Of a stretch of DNA of 64,000 bases, positions 8,534 through 16,946 are shown one piece after another (position 1 is the first letter of the stretch; every line of letters begins with the position of its first letter). The stretch covers positions 1 through 64,000 of the forward strand of contig NZ_CAKKMS010000005.1 in NCBI RefSeq assembly GCF_918698245.1. The letters are read 5' to 3'. Source of the DNA: Pedobacter sp. Bi126. Lineage in GTDB: Bacteria > Bacteroidota > Bacteroidia > Sphingobacteriales > Sphingobacteriaceae. Position numbers and translations under genes: made by a program. The notes under the pieces are model-generated. The model saw only the letters and a list, made by a program, of their open reading frames with translations. It was not told the origin of the DNA and did not search any database.

Positions 8534-9895
8534 ATGGCGAATATATTCTCTTCTCTCAAAAATGCGTACAACCTTTTCAAACATATAGATTTCGGTAAGT
8601 TAGAAGCTTTATCGAAAAAAGTCGATTTACCCAAAATGGTCGAAACCATATCCAATCTGGATGATAAACAGATTCAGGGAATGATGAAAATGATGGGTGG
8701 ACCGGGTAAAAAGAGAGAATTACCACCAATTGAAGGTGATTTTTACCATTTAGGCGACGAAGCGCTCAACGATGAGGATCGCGAACTCCAGTTAAAAGTG
8801 CGTGTTTTTTTAGAAAAAGAAGTAAAACCCATTGTAAACCATTACTGGAACAAAGCCGAATTTCCTTTCGAAATTATTCCAAAACTTGCTGAACTTAATA
8901 TCTGTGGTTTAACCTATAAAGGTTATGGCTGTCCGGGGAAATCGAATTTGATGGAAGGGATTTTAGCGATGGAAATGGCGCGGATAGATACCTCAATTTC
9001 TACTTTTTTTGGTGTACAGAGTGGTTTGGCAATGGGATCGATCTATTTATGTGGATCGGAAGAACAAAAACAGCAATGGTTGCCATTGATGCAGCAATTT
9101 AAAATTATCGGTGCATTTGGACTAACTGAACCGGAAGTGGGCTCTGCTGCTGCTGGAGGACTCACTACAACCTGCAAAAAAGTAGATGGCAAATGGATAT
9201 TAAATGGTCAGAAAAAATGGATCGGTAATGCCACTTTTGCCGATATCTTAATTATTTGGGCGCGAGATGAAGAGAGTGGAGAAGTGAAGGGCTTTATTGT
9301 AAAAAAGGATAATCCGGGTTTTGCGGTAGAAAAAATGCAGGATAAAATGGCCCTCAGGATTGTGCAGAATGGAATTATCACTTTAACCAATTGTGAAGTA
9401 GAAGAAGCCGATCGCTTACAAAATGCAAACTCATTTAAAGATACAGCAAAGGTATTGCAAATGACAAGGGCAGGGGTGGCCTGGCAGGCTGTTGGCTGCG
9501 CACGTGGCGCTTACGAAAATGCATTGGATTATACCCGCACCCGAAAACAGTTTGGTAAACCTATTGCATCTTTTCAATTGATTCAAAACCATTTGGTTGA
9601 GATGTTGTCTAATTTAACAGCAATGCAAACATTATGTTTTAGGTTGTCACAATTACAGGATCAGGGCTTGTTGAAAGACGAACACGCTTCGTTAGCCAAG
9701 GTATTCTGTTCGTTACGTACACGTGATGTGGTGAGTAAGGCCCGTGAGGTAATGGGTGGAAACGGCATTTTATTGGAATATAATGTAGCACGTTTTGTGG
9801 CCGATGCTGAAGCAATTTATTCATATGAGGGTACAAAAGAAATTAATACGCTGATTGTAGGTAGAGCCATAACGGGTTTCTCTGCATTTGTTTAG
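8534..9895 (+). CDS. Acyl-CoA dehydrogenase
   Basis: A 453-residue FAD enzyme of the acyl-CoA dehydrogenase family, catalysing alpha-beta dehydrogenation of an acyl-CoA thioester. The FAD-binding signature FGLTEPEVGSAA is at about 195, GQKKWIGNA at about 222, the RKQFGKPI segment at about 338, and the catalytic glutamate is in YEGTKEIN near the C-terminus. The position of this glutamate and the overall length resemble glutaryl-CoA dehydrogenase and short-chain types. An N-terminal extension of about 65 residues (SSLKNAYNLFKHIDFGKLE) precedes the family start. The ATG at 8534 is preferred over an upstream one at 8510. It appears to be monocistronic. Confidence 0.92.
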   Translation: MANIFSSLKNAYNLFKHIDFGKLEALSKKVDLPKMVETISNLDDKQIQGMMKMMGGPGKKRELPPIEGDFYHLGDEALNDEDRELQLKVRVFLEKEVKPIVNHYWNKAEFPFEIIPKLAELNICGLTYKGYGCPGKSNLMEGILAMEMARIDTSISTFFGVQSGLAMGSIYLCGSEEQKQQWLPLMQQFKIIGAFGLTEPEVGSAAAGGLTTTCKKVDGKWILNGQKKWIGNATFADILIIWARDEESGEVKGFIVKKDNPGFAVEKMQDKMALRIVQNGIITLTNCEVEEADRLQNANSFKDTAKVLQMTRAGVAWQAVGCARGAYENALDYTRTRKQFGKPIASFQLIQNHLVEMLSNLTAMQTLCFRLSQLQDQGLLKDEHASLAKVFCSLRTRDVVSKAREVMGGNGILLEYNVARFVADAEAIYSYEGTKEINTLIVGRAITGFSAFV

Positions 9896-9903
9896 GTGGA
9901 GGG

Positions 9904-9954
9904 AACTCATGAAGTTTGAAAGGGTAAGAGCAGCTTGGGAAACTTCGTGAGTTT
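9904..9954. repeat. Hairpin after the acyl-CoA dehydrogenase gene
   Basis: AACTCATGAAGTTT (9904-9917) and AAACTTCGTGAGTT (9940-9953) form a 14-base-pair stem with one G-T pair and a 22-base loop. It lies 8 bases after the stop codon; a weak T-run follows, so it may be a terminator or a REP-like hairpin. Confidence 0.65.
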
Positions 9955-10059
9955 TGAGTTGGAGTAATTAGTTGCTTGCCAGTCTGTGCGTAGTCGAAGG
10001 CTGATATAGTAAGATAAATAGCAGGATTTTTTAGGTTAGGAAATGAATGTCAGCATTTC

Positions 10060-10305
10060 ATGGGTGCTGTAGTCCTGCCATTCGCTGTAGTCCCGACGAG
10101 AAGTCGGGAGCTGCCGCTGCTGTCAGGTTTATTGAACAAAAGTTAGTGGCCCCTGCAACCTCAAAAATGAAATACTGTTTTGGCCATTTAGCCCTGTTTG
10201 AAGCGATACCCTGCAGCAACGAGGTACGAGGCAGCGAAGCGTATAAGCGTAAAACGGGAAGGAACTTAATGTTTTGCACAGGCATAGCGCTACAAGAAAA
10301 AGTAT
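10060..10305. repeat. Composite intergenic repeat (GTCCTGC...TCAGGTTTA type)
   Basis: This 450-base gap between convergent genes (9896-10346) holds no credible gene; the frames at 10047-10310 and 10058-10285 lie inside repeat-like sequence. Bases 10070-10135 run GTCCTGCC...CAGGTTTA around a CCCGAC/GTCGGG hairpin, an arrangement also seen at 52868-52975. Bases 10195-10265 (GAAGCGATACC, CAACGAGGTACGAGG, AAGCGTATAAGCG) resemble 57590-57650. Confidence 0.5.
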
Positions 10306-10346
10306 TTTAGAATTGGAATAGCGTATTGTAGCCTTGCTTCACTTCA

Positions 10347-11207
10347 TTAAATCGCTTTTAACACCCAGGTTTCTCGGATTCTCCCAATTTTATCCGCCTG
10401 CTCTTTCATTTTTTTTAATAATTCAATATCAATATATTTTAGCGAGGAAAGTTGATGCCAAACTGAAGTTGCTTTAGTTGTCAATTTGAAACCTTGTTCA
10501 AGAAAGAAATGTTCTGCCTGTTCAAAGCTATCGAACTTATTATCTTCTACATGATGTGCTTCCAGAAACTGAGAAAAATGATCATTGGTTTCATTTTTAA
10601 GTGCTGCTCGTTTAACATATACATCAGCAGTGATCCAATAACCACCTCTTTGTTTTAATGATTTATGGATGGTTTTACATAGTGATATCTTTTCTTCATT
10701 ATTTAAGTATACCAATAAACCTTCATTTATAATACTAATCGGGCCGAGAGGCATTTGATTTATAACATTTGAAAAGGCGTCTTCATCCAAAGCATTTAAA
10801 GCTTCGATTTTGAGTTTACCCTTTAGTTGTAATTTCTCATCAATAATTAGCCGATCGACCAAATCTTTTTTGATATCGATTACGCCTTGTAAATCAGTAT
10901 CCAAATAATAGATAGTCGGATGCCTTAAAACCAGATCCAAGCCTCTGAAAGAATAACCAGAAGAAATTTCTATAATATTTAAAGAGCCTGATGCAAAAAG
11001 TAAGCTATCCAGAGATAAATATCTACTCTCAAAATGCACCAAGCGTTTTAAAAATACCTCATCAAAATCTTTATCATATAATTTTTCAAGGGCGTCGTTA
11101 CCGTAAATTAACTTAACAGCATCAGCAACAAAGGGAATATCCGTTAAACTTTTGGCAAGTAAAAGCGATTTTGCTGATGGACTTATCGAACTATAATCAC
11201 GATTCAT
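10347..11207 (-). CDS. Leucine-carboxyl-methyltransferase-like SAM methyltransferase
   Basis: A 286-residue class I SAM-dependent methyltransferase. The motif I region is NIIEISSGYSFRGLDL (about 92), motif II YYLDTDLQGVIDIK (about 115), and INEGLLVYL (about 172) resembles the EGLLxYL stretch of the LCMT/PPM1 family. The substrate is unknown; bacterial members are often annotated from similarity to O-methyltransferases only. It is the third gene of a minus-strand run after the lysine aminotransferase and a small membrane protein (gaps of 2 and 27 bases). A link to lysine metabolism is possible but only by position. Confidence 0.75.
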   Translation of the reverse strand: MNRDYSSISPSAKSLLLAKSLTDIPFVADAVKLIYGNDALEKLYDKDFDEVFLKRLVHFESRYLSLDSLLFASGSLNIIEISSGYSFRGLDLVLRHPTIYYLDTDLQGVIDIKKDLVDRLIIDEKLQLKGKLKIEALNALDEDAFSNVINQMPLGPISIINEGLLVYLNNEEKISLCKTIHKSLKQRGGYWITADVYVKRAALKNETNDHFSQFLEAHHVEDNKFDSFEQAEHFFLEQGFKLTTKATSVWHQLSSLKYIDIELLKKMKEQADKIGRIRETWVLKAI

Positions 11208-11234
11208 TTGTAATTATACAAAAAAAATCTATGT

Positions 11235-11636
11235 CTAAAACGGATACTTATTAAATGCTACCTGGCTCATTGCACTTTTTTCGAATAGCGCTATACAGGA
11301 TTTATTATATTGAGAATCGAAGTTTACTTCTCCAGGCTCCAAAGTTTTCGGAACATTGGCATTTTCCATAAAGAAGTAAACTTTTGTATTGCCGTATTTG
11401 GTATGGGGCATTAAATTGCCATAATCTTCCATTTCTTTCCATACCGAATCTTTAACCGTAACTACATAAATGCGCTGTACCGGACCAGTATTGTTTGCAT
11501 TTCTATACTTGGCAACTTCTTTAAAACCGGCTTTCATGTCCTCAATCCCAGGCTGATCAAAAACAGCCTTAACCATGAAAAAGATCACTACTAAAATGCC
11601 TGCAACTAAGAAATAAACTAACCATTTTCCATTCAT
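11235..11636 (-). CDS. Small membrane-anchored protein of unknown function
   Basis: A 133-residue protein that I do not recognise. Residues 5-24 (WLVYFLVAGILVVIFFMVKA) form one membrane segment, with the remaining domain likely outside the cytoplasm. The soluble part contains two cysteine-poor beta-rich stretches (IYVVTVKDSVW, TKVYFFMENANVP). It starts 2 bases after the lysine 6-aminotransferase stop codon and is followed by a methyltransferase gene, so the three are probably one transcript. Confidence 0.7.
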   Translation of the reverse strand: MNGKWLVYFLVAGILVVIFFMVKAVFDQPGIEDMKAGFKEVAKYRNANNTGPVQRIYVVTVKDSVWKEMEDYGNLMPHTKYGNTKVYFFMENANVPKTLEPGEVNFDSQYNKSCIALFEKSAMSQVAFNKYPF

Positions 11637-11638
11637 GC

Positions 11639-12970
11639 CTACAATAAAGGCAATATTTTTTCCATAACCGTCAAGCCTTCGTCAATATGTTTTTGCTCAA
11701 TGCAAAGTGCCGGACGAAAGCGTATCGTTTTTTCACCACAGCCCAAAAACATCACATTGTTTTCTAATCCTTTCCCAATAAATGCATTACGCATTTCTTT
11801 TGTCGGGAAATCAAAAGAACACAACAAACCTCTTCCACGAACATTTGTCATTTGATCAAATTTATGCGATAGATTTTTCAGTTGATCTCTCAGGTAAGTA
11901 CCCACTTTTTCAGCATTTTCACAAAGCTGATCTTCCTCTACAATTTGTAAGATCTGCGTTGAACGAACCATGTCAACCAAATTGCCTCCCCACGTTGAGT
12001 TAATACGGCTTGGCACTTTAAATACATTGGTTTCAATTTCGTCTACTTTATTACCGACAAGGATACCGCAAACCTGCATTTTTTTTCCAAAAGCGATGAT
12101 ATCTGGTCGAGCTTTTTCACTAAAATGTTGATGGCACCAGAATTTGCCGGTTAACCCAACGCCAGTTTGTACTTCATCATAAATCAAAAAGGCATCATTT
12201 TCATCGGCTAAGGCCTTAAGTTGGATCAAAAATTCTTCACGTAAGTGATTATCTCCACCTTCAGATTGGATTGGTTCTACAATTATAGCACAGATATCGT
12301 CTTTATTTTCTGTAAAGACTTTTTTGATCTGCGCTAAAGATGTTTCTTCGGTTTGAATGGCATGACTTAAATTATTTCCTGAAAGCGGAAATCTAACTTC
12401 CGGGACAGCCACTCTTGGCCAATCGAATTTGGCAAACCACTTGGTTTTATCGGGTAGGGTATTGGTTAAGCTTAAAGTATAACCCGTTCTGCCATGAAAA
12501 GCCCTTTCGAAGTGTAAAACCTTAAAACCTTTTTCTTCAGTATATCCCTTTGCAAAGTTTTTCTGAACTTTCCAGTCCATAGCTACCTTAATTGCATTTT
12601 CTACTGCTAAACCTCCACCTGCAATAAAAAAAGCATGTGGAAGGTAATCAGGAATACCGACTTTGGAAAATGTTTCAACAAACTGTGCATACTGCTGGGT
12701 GTAAACATCAGAGTTCGATGGATTGGCTAATGCAGCGAGAAGAAGATTTTTTTTAAACGTTTCGTCATTGATCATTTTAGGGTGGTTATAACCTAAAGGA
12801 ACTGAAGCAAAACAAGTGAAAAAATCGAGTAAAGTTCTGTTGTGTTTAGCATCGTAAATGTAAGCACCATGACTTTTTTCCATATCATAAGTCAGGTCGA
12901 AACCATCGGCCAAAATGTGCTTACTTAACGATTCGTTAACGCGATCTGCAGGTACTGTTAATTGATACAT
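11639..12970 (-). CDS. lat: L-lysine 6-aminotransferase
   Basis: A 443-residue fold-type I PLP enzyme. Similarity along its length to lysine epsilon-aminotransferase suggests it transfers the 6-amino group of lysine to 2-oxoglutarate, giving a semialdehyde that cyclises to piperideine-6-carboxylate. Visible motifs are FFIAGGGLAVENAIK (PLP phosphate region), FHGRTGYTLSLTN, the aspartate in LIYDEVQTGVG and the PLP lysine in FGKKM. The ATG at 12970 is preferred over a TTG at 12994 because that TTG lies inside the -7 promoter element. It heads an operon with a small membrane protein and a methyltransferase. The aldehyde dehydrogenase that would follow is not nearby. Confidence 0.88.
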   Translation of the reverse strand: MYQLTVPADRVNESLSKHILADGFDLTYDMEKSHGAYIYDAKHNRTLLDFFTCFASVPLGYNHPKMINDETFKKNLLLAALANPSNSDVYTQQYAQFVETFSKVGIPDYLPHAFFIAGGGLAVENAIKVAMDWKVQKNFAKGYTEEKGFKVLHFERAFHGRTGYTLSLTNTLPDKTKWFAKFDWPRVAVPEVRFPLSGNNLSHAIQTEETSLAQIKKVFTENKDDICAIIVEPIQSEGGDNHLREEFLIQLKALADENDAFLIYDEVQTGVGLTGKFWCHQHFSEKARPDIIAFGKKMQVCGILVGNKVDEIETNVFKVPSRINSTWGGNLVDMVRSTQILQIVEEDQLCENAEKVGTYLRDQLKNLSHKFDQMTNVRGRGLLCSFDFPTKEMRNAFIGKGLENNVMFLGCGEKTIRFRPALCIEQKHIDEGLTVMEKILPLL

Positions 12971-12991
12971 AAACTTGGTTTTGGTATAATC

Positions 12992-13021
12992 CAAATTTAG
13001 TTAAATGTGCCTAAAATCAAA
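12992..13021 (-). promoter_or_regulatory. Promoter of the lat operon
   Basis: On the minus strand TTTG (13021-13018), an 18-base spacer and TAAATTTG (12999-12992) match the two Bacteroidota promoter elements at the expected distance. The predicted start of transcription is about 15 bases before the ATG at 12970, and the box overlaps the alternative TTG start, which argues against that start. Confidence 0.75.
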
Positions 13022-13210
13022 ATTTAAGCACTTTTTGTGCACTTTACATAAAAAATAGGTTTAAACTGTTTAAAGTATGATTATAGACAAAATCGCGTTT
13101 TGGACTTCACAGATGTGGAAAACTTTTTCGAAAATTCTTACTACAGCGCAAATTAAATCTAAATAAATATGAACTATCTATGGGTTTTAAGCCTGATATT
13201 GTAAAACCTT

Positions 13211-13792
13211 ATGAAAGAACTTCTCCATCAGCATATTTCCAACCATGTAACTATTCCGGAAAAGGAAAGAGATAGATTCTGTAACCTGTTCAAACATCAA
13301 TTGGTTAAAAGAAAGCGTTTTTTACTGCAAGCGGGGGAAACCTGTAAATTTGAAGGTTTTGTAATCAAAGGACTTTTCCGCGTCTATCATGTTGACCAAA
13401 ATGGTTTCGAAAACATATTGTATTTTGCCATTGAAAACTGGTGGATTACCGATATTGATAGTTTTACCAATACCATACCTTCTCAGCTCTATATAGAGGC
13501 TCTTGAAGATAGTGAGGTACTGCTCATTTCTAAGAAGGACAAAGAATTTGCCTACATCAATCTTCCTCAAATTGAGAAACTATTCAGGATAATGACCCAA
13601 AAAACCCATGTTGCCCTACAAAGGAGGATGATCGATAATTTGAGTAAAACTGCAGACCAGCGCTATCTTGATTTTATTAAAAAATATCCGCAGCTCCAAC
13701 AACGATTGACCAACCTTCAGATTGCAGCTTATTTAGGCATTAGTCACGAATTTTTAAGTAAGATCAGAAAGAAAATTGTAACCGGTAGCTAG
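13211..13792 (+). CDS. Crp/Fnr-family transcriptional regulator
   Basis: A 193-residue regulator with an N-terminal cyclic-nucleotide-binding-type beta barrel (about 25-115, including KRFLLQAGETCKFEGFVIKGLFRVY) and a short C-terminal helix-turn-helix (LTNLQIAAYLGISHEFLSKIRKK). This form, with the second helix SHEFLSKIR, is common in Bacteroidota and usually lacks a known ligand. The gene is divergent from lat and lies 81 bases before a metallo-beta-lactamase-fold gene on the same strand, which it may regulate. Confidence 0.9.
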   Translation: MKELLHQHISNHVTIPEKERDRFCNLFKHQLVKRKRFLLQAGETCKFEGFVIKGLFRVYHVDQNGFENILYFAIENWWITDIDSFTNTIPSQLYIEALEDSEVLLISKKDKEFAYINLPQIEKLFRIMTQKTHVALQRRMIDNLSKTADQRYLDFIKKYPQLQQRLTNLQIAAYLGISHEFLSKIRKKIVTGS

Positions 13793-13873
13793 CTTACCTG
13801 TATTTATTGAACTTGTTCAATCTTTTTGTCTTGGTGTCCTGTGCATCTTTGTTTCATCAAATAACATTAAGAC

Positions 13874-14764
13874 ATGAAATCAATTATTTCAACATTATTT
13901 CTAACTATTCTAATCTTATTAAAAATGGAAGCAAATGCACAAGGTTTCAAAACAATTGAAACAGCTAATTTAAAACTCGAAGTTTATAACGCATCAGAGA
14001 ATGCTTTTGGTGTGGCATCCGTAATCGTTTCGGGCAAAACAGATGCCGTTTTAATCGATGCACAATTTACTTTGGAAGACGCCGAAAAGGTTGCCAGCCA
14101 AATCAAAAAGTCTGGTAAAAAATTAACTGTAATTTATGTTTCCCATGCCGATCCTGATTATTACTTCGGATTGGAAGTTTTTAAGAAACATTTCCCGGAA
14201 GTAACGGCTTTCGCCTCACCGGCAACCGTGGAAGCTATCAAAGCCTCTGCACAGAAAAAACTGGATGTTTGGGGGGAAAGATTAGGTAAGGCCATTACTT
14301 CTAATGTGGTATTACCACAGGTGATAAAGGGAAATAGCATTGATTTGGAAGGTCAGAAACTCGAAGTTGTTGGCTTGGAAGAATTTCCTGCAAAAACATT
14401 TGTTTGGGTTCCTTCAATCAAAGCAGTAATAGGTGGTATCAATATTTTCGGAACTACATTTAACCTATGGATGGCAGATGCACAAACGCCAGAAGCCCGT
14501 AAAAATTGGATTGCTGTTTTAGACAAAATCGAAGCCTTAAATCCTTCAATCGTTATTCCTGCACATGCCAACAACGCAAGCCCGTTTGATGTTAGTGCAA
14601 TAAAACATACCAAAAGTTATATCCGGTTTTACGAAGAGGCTTTAAAAAGCAACAGAACCTCTGAAGAATTGATCAAAGCGATTAAAGCACAATATCCAAC
14701 CTTAACTTTTGAAACGGCTTTGCAGATTGGAGCAAAGGTAAATACCGGAGAAATGAAATGGTAG
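13874..14764 (+). CDS. MBL-fold protein with altered metal-site motif
   Basis: A 296-residue exported protein with the metallo-beta-lactamase fold (signal peptide to about residue 23, ending MEANAQ). The usual HxHxDH motif reads HADPDY (91-96), so the second and fourth positions are Asp and Tyr. The later GHTxG-type ligand segment is GLEEFPAKTF, with no histidine, and the third-strand motif is VIGGINIFG. His at IPAHANN (about 235) remains. It may bind one metal, a different metal, or none, so hydrolase activity should not be assumed. It follows a Crp-type regulator and precedes an NTF2-like lipoprotein. Confidence 0.8.
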   Translation: MKSIISTLFLTILILLKMEANAQGFKTIETANLKLEVYNASENAFGVASVIVSGKTDAVLIDAQFTLEDAEKVASQIKKSGKKLTVIYVSHADPDYYFGLEVFKKHFPEVTAFASPATVEAIKASAQKKLDVWGERLGKAITSNVVLPQVIKGNSIDLEGQKLEVVGLEEFPAKTFVWVPSIKAVIGGINIFGTTFNLWMADAQTPEARKNWIAVLDKIEALNPSIVIPAHANNASPFDVSAIKHTKSYIRFYEEALKSNRTSEELIKAIKAQYPTLTFETALQIGAKVNTGEMKW

Positions 14765-14776
14765 AATCAAAATCGC

Positions 14777-14807
14777 CACGAATAAATTAACTTAAAATTT
14801 ATTCGTG
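14777..14807. terminator. Hairpin after the MBL-fold gene
   Basis: CACGAATAAATT (14777-14788) and AATTTATTCGTG (14796-14807) pair perfectly over 12 bases with a 7-base loop. It lies 13 bases after the stop codon. The following sequence is only weakly T-rich, so it could be a terminator or a REP-like repeat. Confidence 0.6.
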
Positions 14808-14890
14808 CTGATCTTAAAGACAAAAAAACTTTTTTAAAACATTATTTCTTTTTTGGGATTGTTTTTTTGCAAAAGCACAGCATAAAAGAA

Positions 14891-15352
14891 ATGAAAACTA
14901 TTATATTCAGTTTGTTGGTTGCAGGTATGTTGCTGACAAGCTGTTTCTCAAATTCCAATAAAATGACAAATCTAGAAATTGTAAAAAGTACCTACGAAGG
15001 AAAAACTTCGGAAGAAAATGGGGAAAACTTAGCAAAATATGTTGCTGAAGATATCTCTTGGACAGAAGCGGAAGGATTTCCATGTGCAGGCACTTATATA
15101 GGCTTGGAAAACATTACAAAAAATGTTTTTGCAAGACTAGGAAGCGAATGGATTGACTATAAATTTACGCCTGAAGATTATGTTGCCAATGAAGACAAAG
15201 TGGTAGCGTATGGAACTTATTCTGGTACCTATAAAAAGACAAATAAGCCTTTTACGGCAAGAGTTGCCCACATATGGAAACTGAAAGACCGTAAAATCAT
15301 AAGTTTTGAGCAGTTTGTGGATAGTAAGCCAGTAAATGATGTCATGCAATGA
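14891..15352 (+). CDS. SnoaL/NTF2-like lipoprotein
   Basis: A 153-residue protein starting at ATG 14891, chosen because it begins a lipoprotein signal (KTIIFSLLVAGMLLTSC, cysteine near residue 19). The upstream TTG at 14867 would place polar residues ahead of it. The mature part has the features of an NTF2-like fold: ENLAKYVAEDISWTEAEG, YIGLENITKNVF and VAYGTYSGTYKKTNKPFTARVAHIWKLKDRKI. Family members bind small hydrophobic ligands or act as isomerases; no specific reaction can be assigned. It follows the MBL-fold gene on the same strand with a hairpin between them. Confidence 0.78.
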   Translation: MKTIIFSLLVAGMLLTSCFSNSNKMTNLEIVKSTYEGKTSEENGENLAKYVAEDISWTEAEGFPCAGTYIGLENITKNVFARLGSEWIDYKFTPEDYVANEDKVVAYGTYSGTYKKTNKPFTARVAHIWKLKDRKIISFEQFVDSKPVNDVMQ

Positions 15353-15363
15353 AGATATTAGCT

Positions 15364-15831
15364 TTATTGTTGAGAAGGCCTTTTTGCATCATCTGATTCC
15401 CGCTTATATTCATTAAGTAAATACAGAATTTCGTCTGCCTTTCTGTCAAGATGTGATACCGGAATTTTTGCAGAAGTGCCACCCTTTAATAATAGGGTGA
15501 TGTAATTTTTATATATACTCCCGGCATTATCACGTCCTACTTCTTCTATGCTGAATGCAAAACCCTCTATGTTTTCCCAATTGTAAAAATCACGGTCTTT
15601 AATGATTAGTTCGTCTTTCGTAAAAGTAATATGAGGTGTTTTTTTGATCAGCTCGCGAAGTGCATAAATAAAAAGCCATATAGGGAATATACTAAAAACA
15701 GCTATCATGCCTACTGTTACAATTGAAAATTCACCATAAAATATATAAATAAAAAAGGGTACCGATATTATGGACAGCACTAATATAACATAAAGGTTTA
15801 AAGGTGCTTTTCTGATAATAAGGGGTTCCAT
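15364..15831 (-). CDS. Small membrane protein, STM3941-like
   Basis: A 155-residue protein with two membrane segments close together (about 13-33 and 37-58), followed by a cytoplasmic domain with a pattern typical of PH-like STM3941-type proteins (ITFTKDELIIKDRDFYNWENIEGFAF, YITLLLKGG, AKIPVSHLDRKADEILYLL). Function is unknown. It is convergent with the NTF2-like gene, with only 11 bases between the stop codons. Confidence 0.6.
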   Translation of the reverse strand: MEPLIIRKAPLNLYVILVLSIISVPFFIYIFYGEFSIVTVGMIAVFSIFPIWLFIYALRELIKKTPHITFTKDELIIKDRDFYNWENIEGFAFSIEEVGRDNAGSIYKNYITLLLKGGTSAKIPVSHLDRKADEILYLLNEYKRESDDAKRPSQQ

Positions 15832-16095
15832 TGAAATATTTTAAGGTTGAGAAACTTTCTTCACGTATAAAAACTTATCTAAAGCACTAATATATATACT
15901 ATCTGATTGATTTAGAATAAAATTCTGTTACAGGTTAATTGTGTAAAAATTATTCCTATTACAGCTCAAGTTGATTGCTTGTGCTTTTTTGATACTTTAA
16001 ATCATTTATCTCTTGCGGTAGGTTGAAATACATAAATCAGGATTCGATTATAATATATTGAATATAAGTGTTTAAGTTGTTTTGTCGATTAAAAA
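15832..16095. other. Gene-free stretch
   Basis: 264 AT-rich bases between two minus-strand genes, upstream of the STM3941-like gene and downstream of the SDR gene. I see no reading frame, strong hairpin or clear promoter match. Confidence 0.4.
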
Positions 16096-16848
16096 TTAGA
16101 ATGCCGAACGCGTTCCTCCACCATCCACCACCGAAACCGTTCCTGTTATATATTTAGCACGTGGAGAAACCAGGAAAACGGCCATGTTCGCCATATCTTG
16201 CACTTCACCAAAATCTTGCAAAGGTATTTCACTTTCAGCATACTTACGGCGCTCATCGCCAGGGAAATAAGGCCGGATGTTTTCAGTATCAATAAGTCCC
16301 GGCTGTAAACAGTTCACCCTGATTCCATATTTGCCCAATTGACCTGCAAGCTGTTTAGACCACATTGCCATTGCGGCCTTGGCAATAGCAGAAACATTTA
16401 ACGAGCGTAATTCGTAAGTACTGGTTAAATTGAGTATTGTACCTTCTTTCCTGGCAATGAAATGTGGCAATAGCGCTTGAGTGAGCAACCTGGGGCGCTC
16501 AAAATCTAAGGCCATCGATCTAGTCCAAGGTTCTTCTGGCCCTGCAACATCTACAGGCTGACTTTGCCCCGCGTTGTTGATGAGGATGTCGATATGGCCA
16601 AGTGCAGCTAAGGCCGCAGTAGCAATTTCGTGAGGCGCGTTAGGTGCTAGCAAGTCCTGTGCAAAAACAATAGGAGCAAGGTTGCCTTCAGCAACGATCT
16701 CACTAGAAAGATTATCTAATGATTGCTGGTTACGGCCCGTTACAAAAACTTTTACACCTTCCCTTGCCAACTCTTTTGCTATTGCGCTACCTATTCCTTT
16801 AGAGGCCCCGGTTACCAATGCCGTTTTTCCGGTTAAATATAAGTCCAT
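16096..16848 (-). CDS. SDR-family oxidoreductase without the catalytic tyrosine
   Basis: A 250-residue short-chain dehydrogenase/reductase. The dinucleotide-binding motif TGASKGIG is at 13-20 and NNAG at 91-94. The catalytic YxxxK motif is replaced: Lys157 is present in NVSAIAKAAM, but Ser153 occupies the tyrosine position. Arg39 after the second strand (VTGRN) suggests NADPH preference. The substrate is unknown, and catalysis may be altered. It is divergent from an HxlR-family regulator at 16947 with a likely operator between them, a common arrangement for stress- or electrophile-inducible reductases. Confidence 0.85.
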   Translation of the reverse strand: MDLYLTGKTALVTGASKGIGSAIAKELAREGVKVFVTGRNQQSLDNLSSEIVAEGNLAPIVFAQDLLAPNAPHEIATAALAALGHIDILINNAGQSQPVDVAGPEEPWTRSMALDFERPRLLTQALLPHFIARKEGTILNLTSTYELRSLNVSAIAKAAMAMWSKQLAGQLGKYGIRVNCLQPGLIDTENIRPYFPGDERRKYAESEIPLQDFGEVQDMANMAVFLVSPRAKYITGTVSVVDGGGTRSAF

Positions 16849-16912
16849 ATTTTCTTGTGATTAAAATGACCTTGCAATAATAACCTGTACCGCGTATTTT
16901 TATAGCATGTAC

Positions 16913-16928
16913 TACCATTTGTATGGTA
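16913..16928. promoter_or_regulatory. Candidate HxlR operator
   Basis: TACCAT (16913-16918) and ATGGTA (16923-16928) form a perfect 6-base inverted repeat with a 4-base spacer, in the 98-base gap between the SDR gene and the HxlR gene. It lies 18 bases before the HxlR start. Confidence 0.5.
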
Positions 16929-16946
16929 CAAACAAATTTGTAAGTA

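Noticed and set aside
10047..10310. 87-residue plus-strand frame and a 75-residue minus-strand frame over the same stretch
   Set aside because: Both overlap repeat-like sequence that recurs in part elsewhere in the window, have irregular residue use, and match no family that I recognise.
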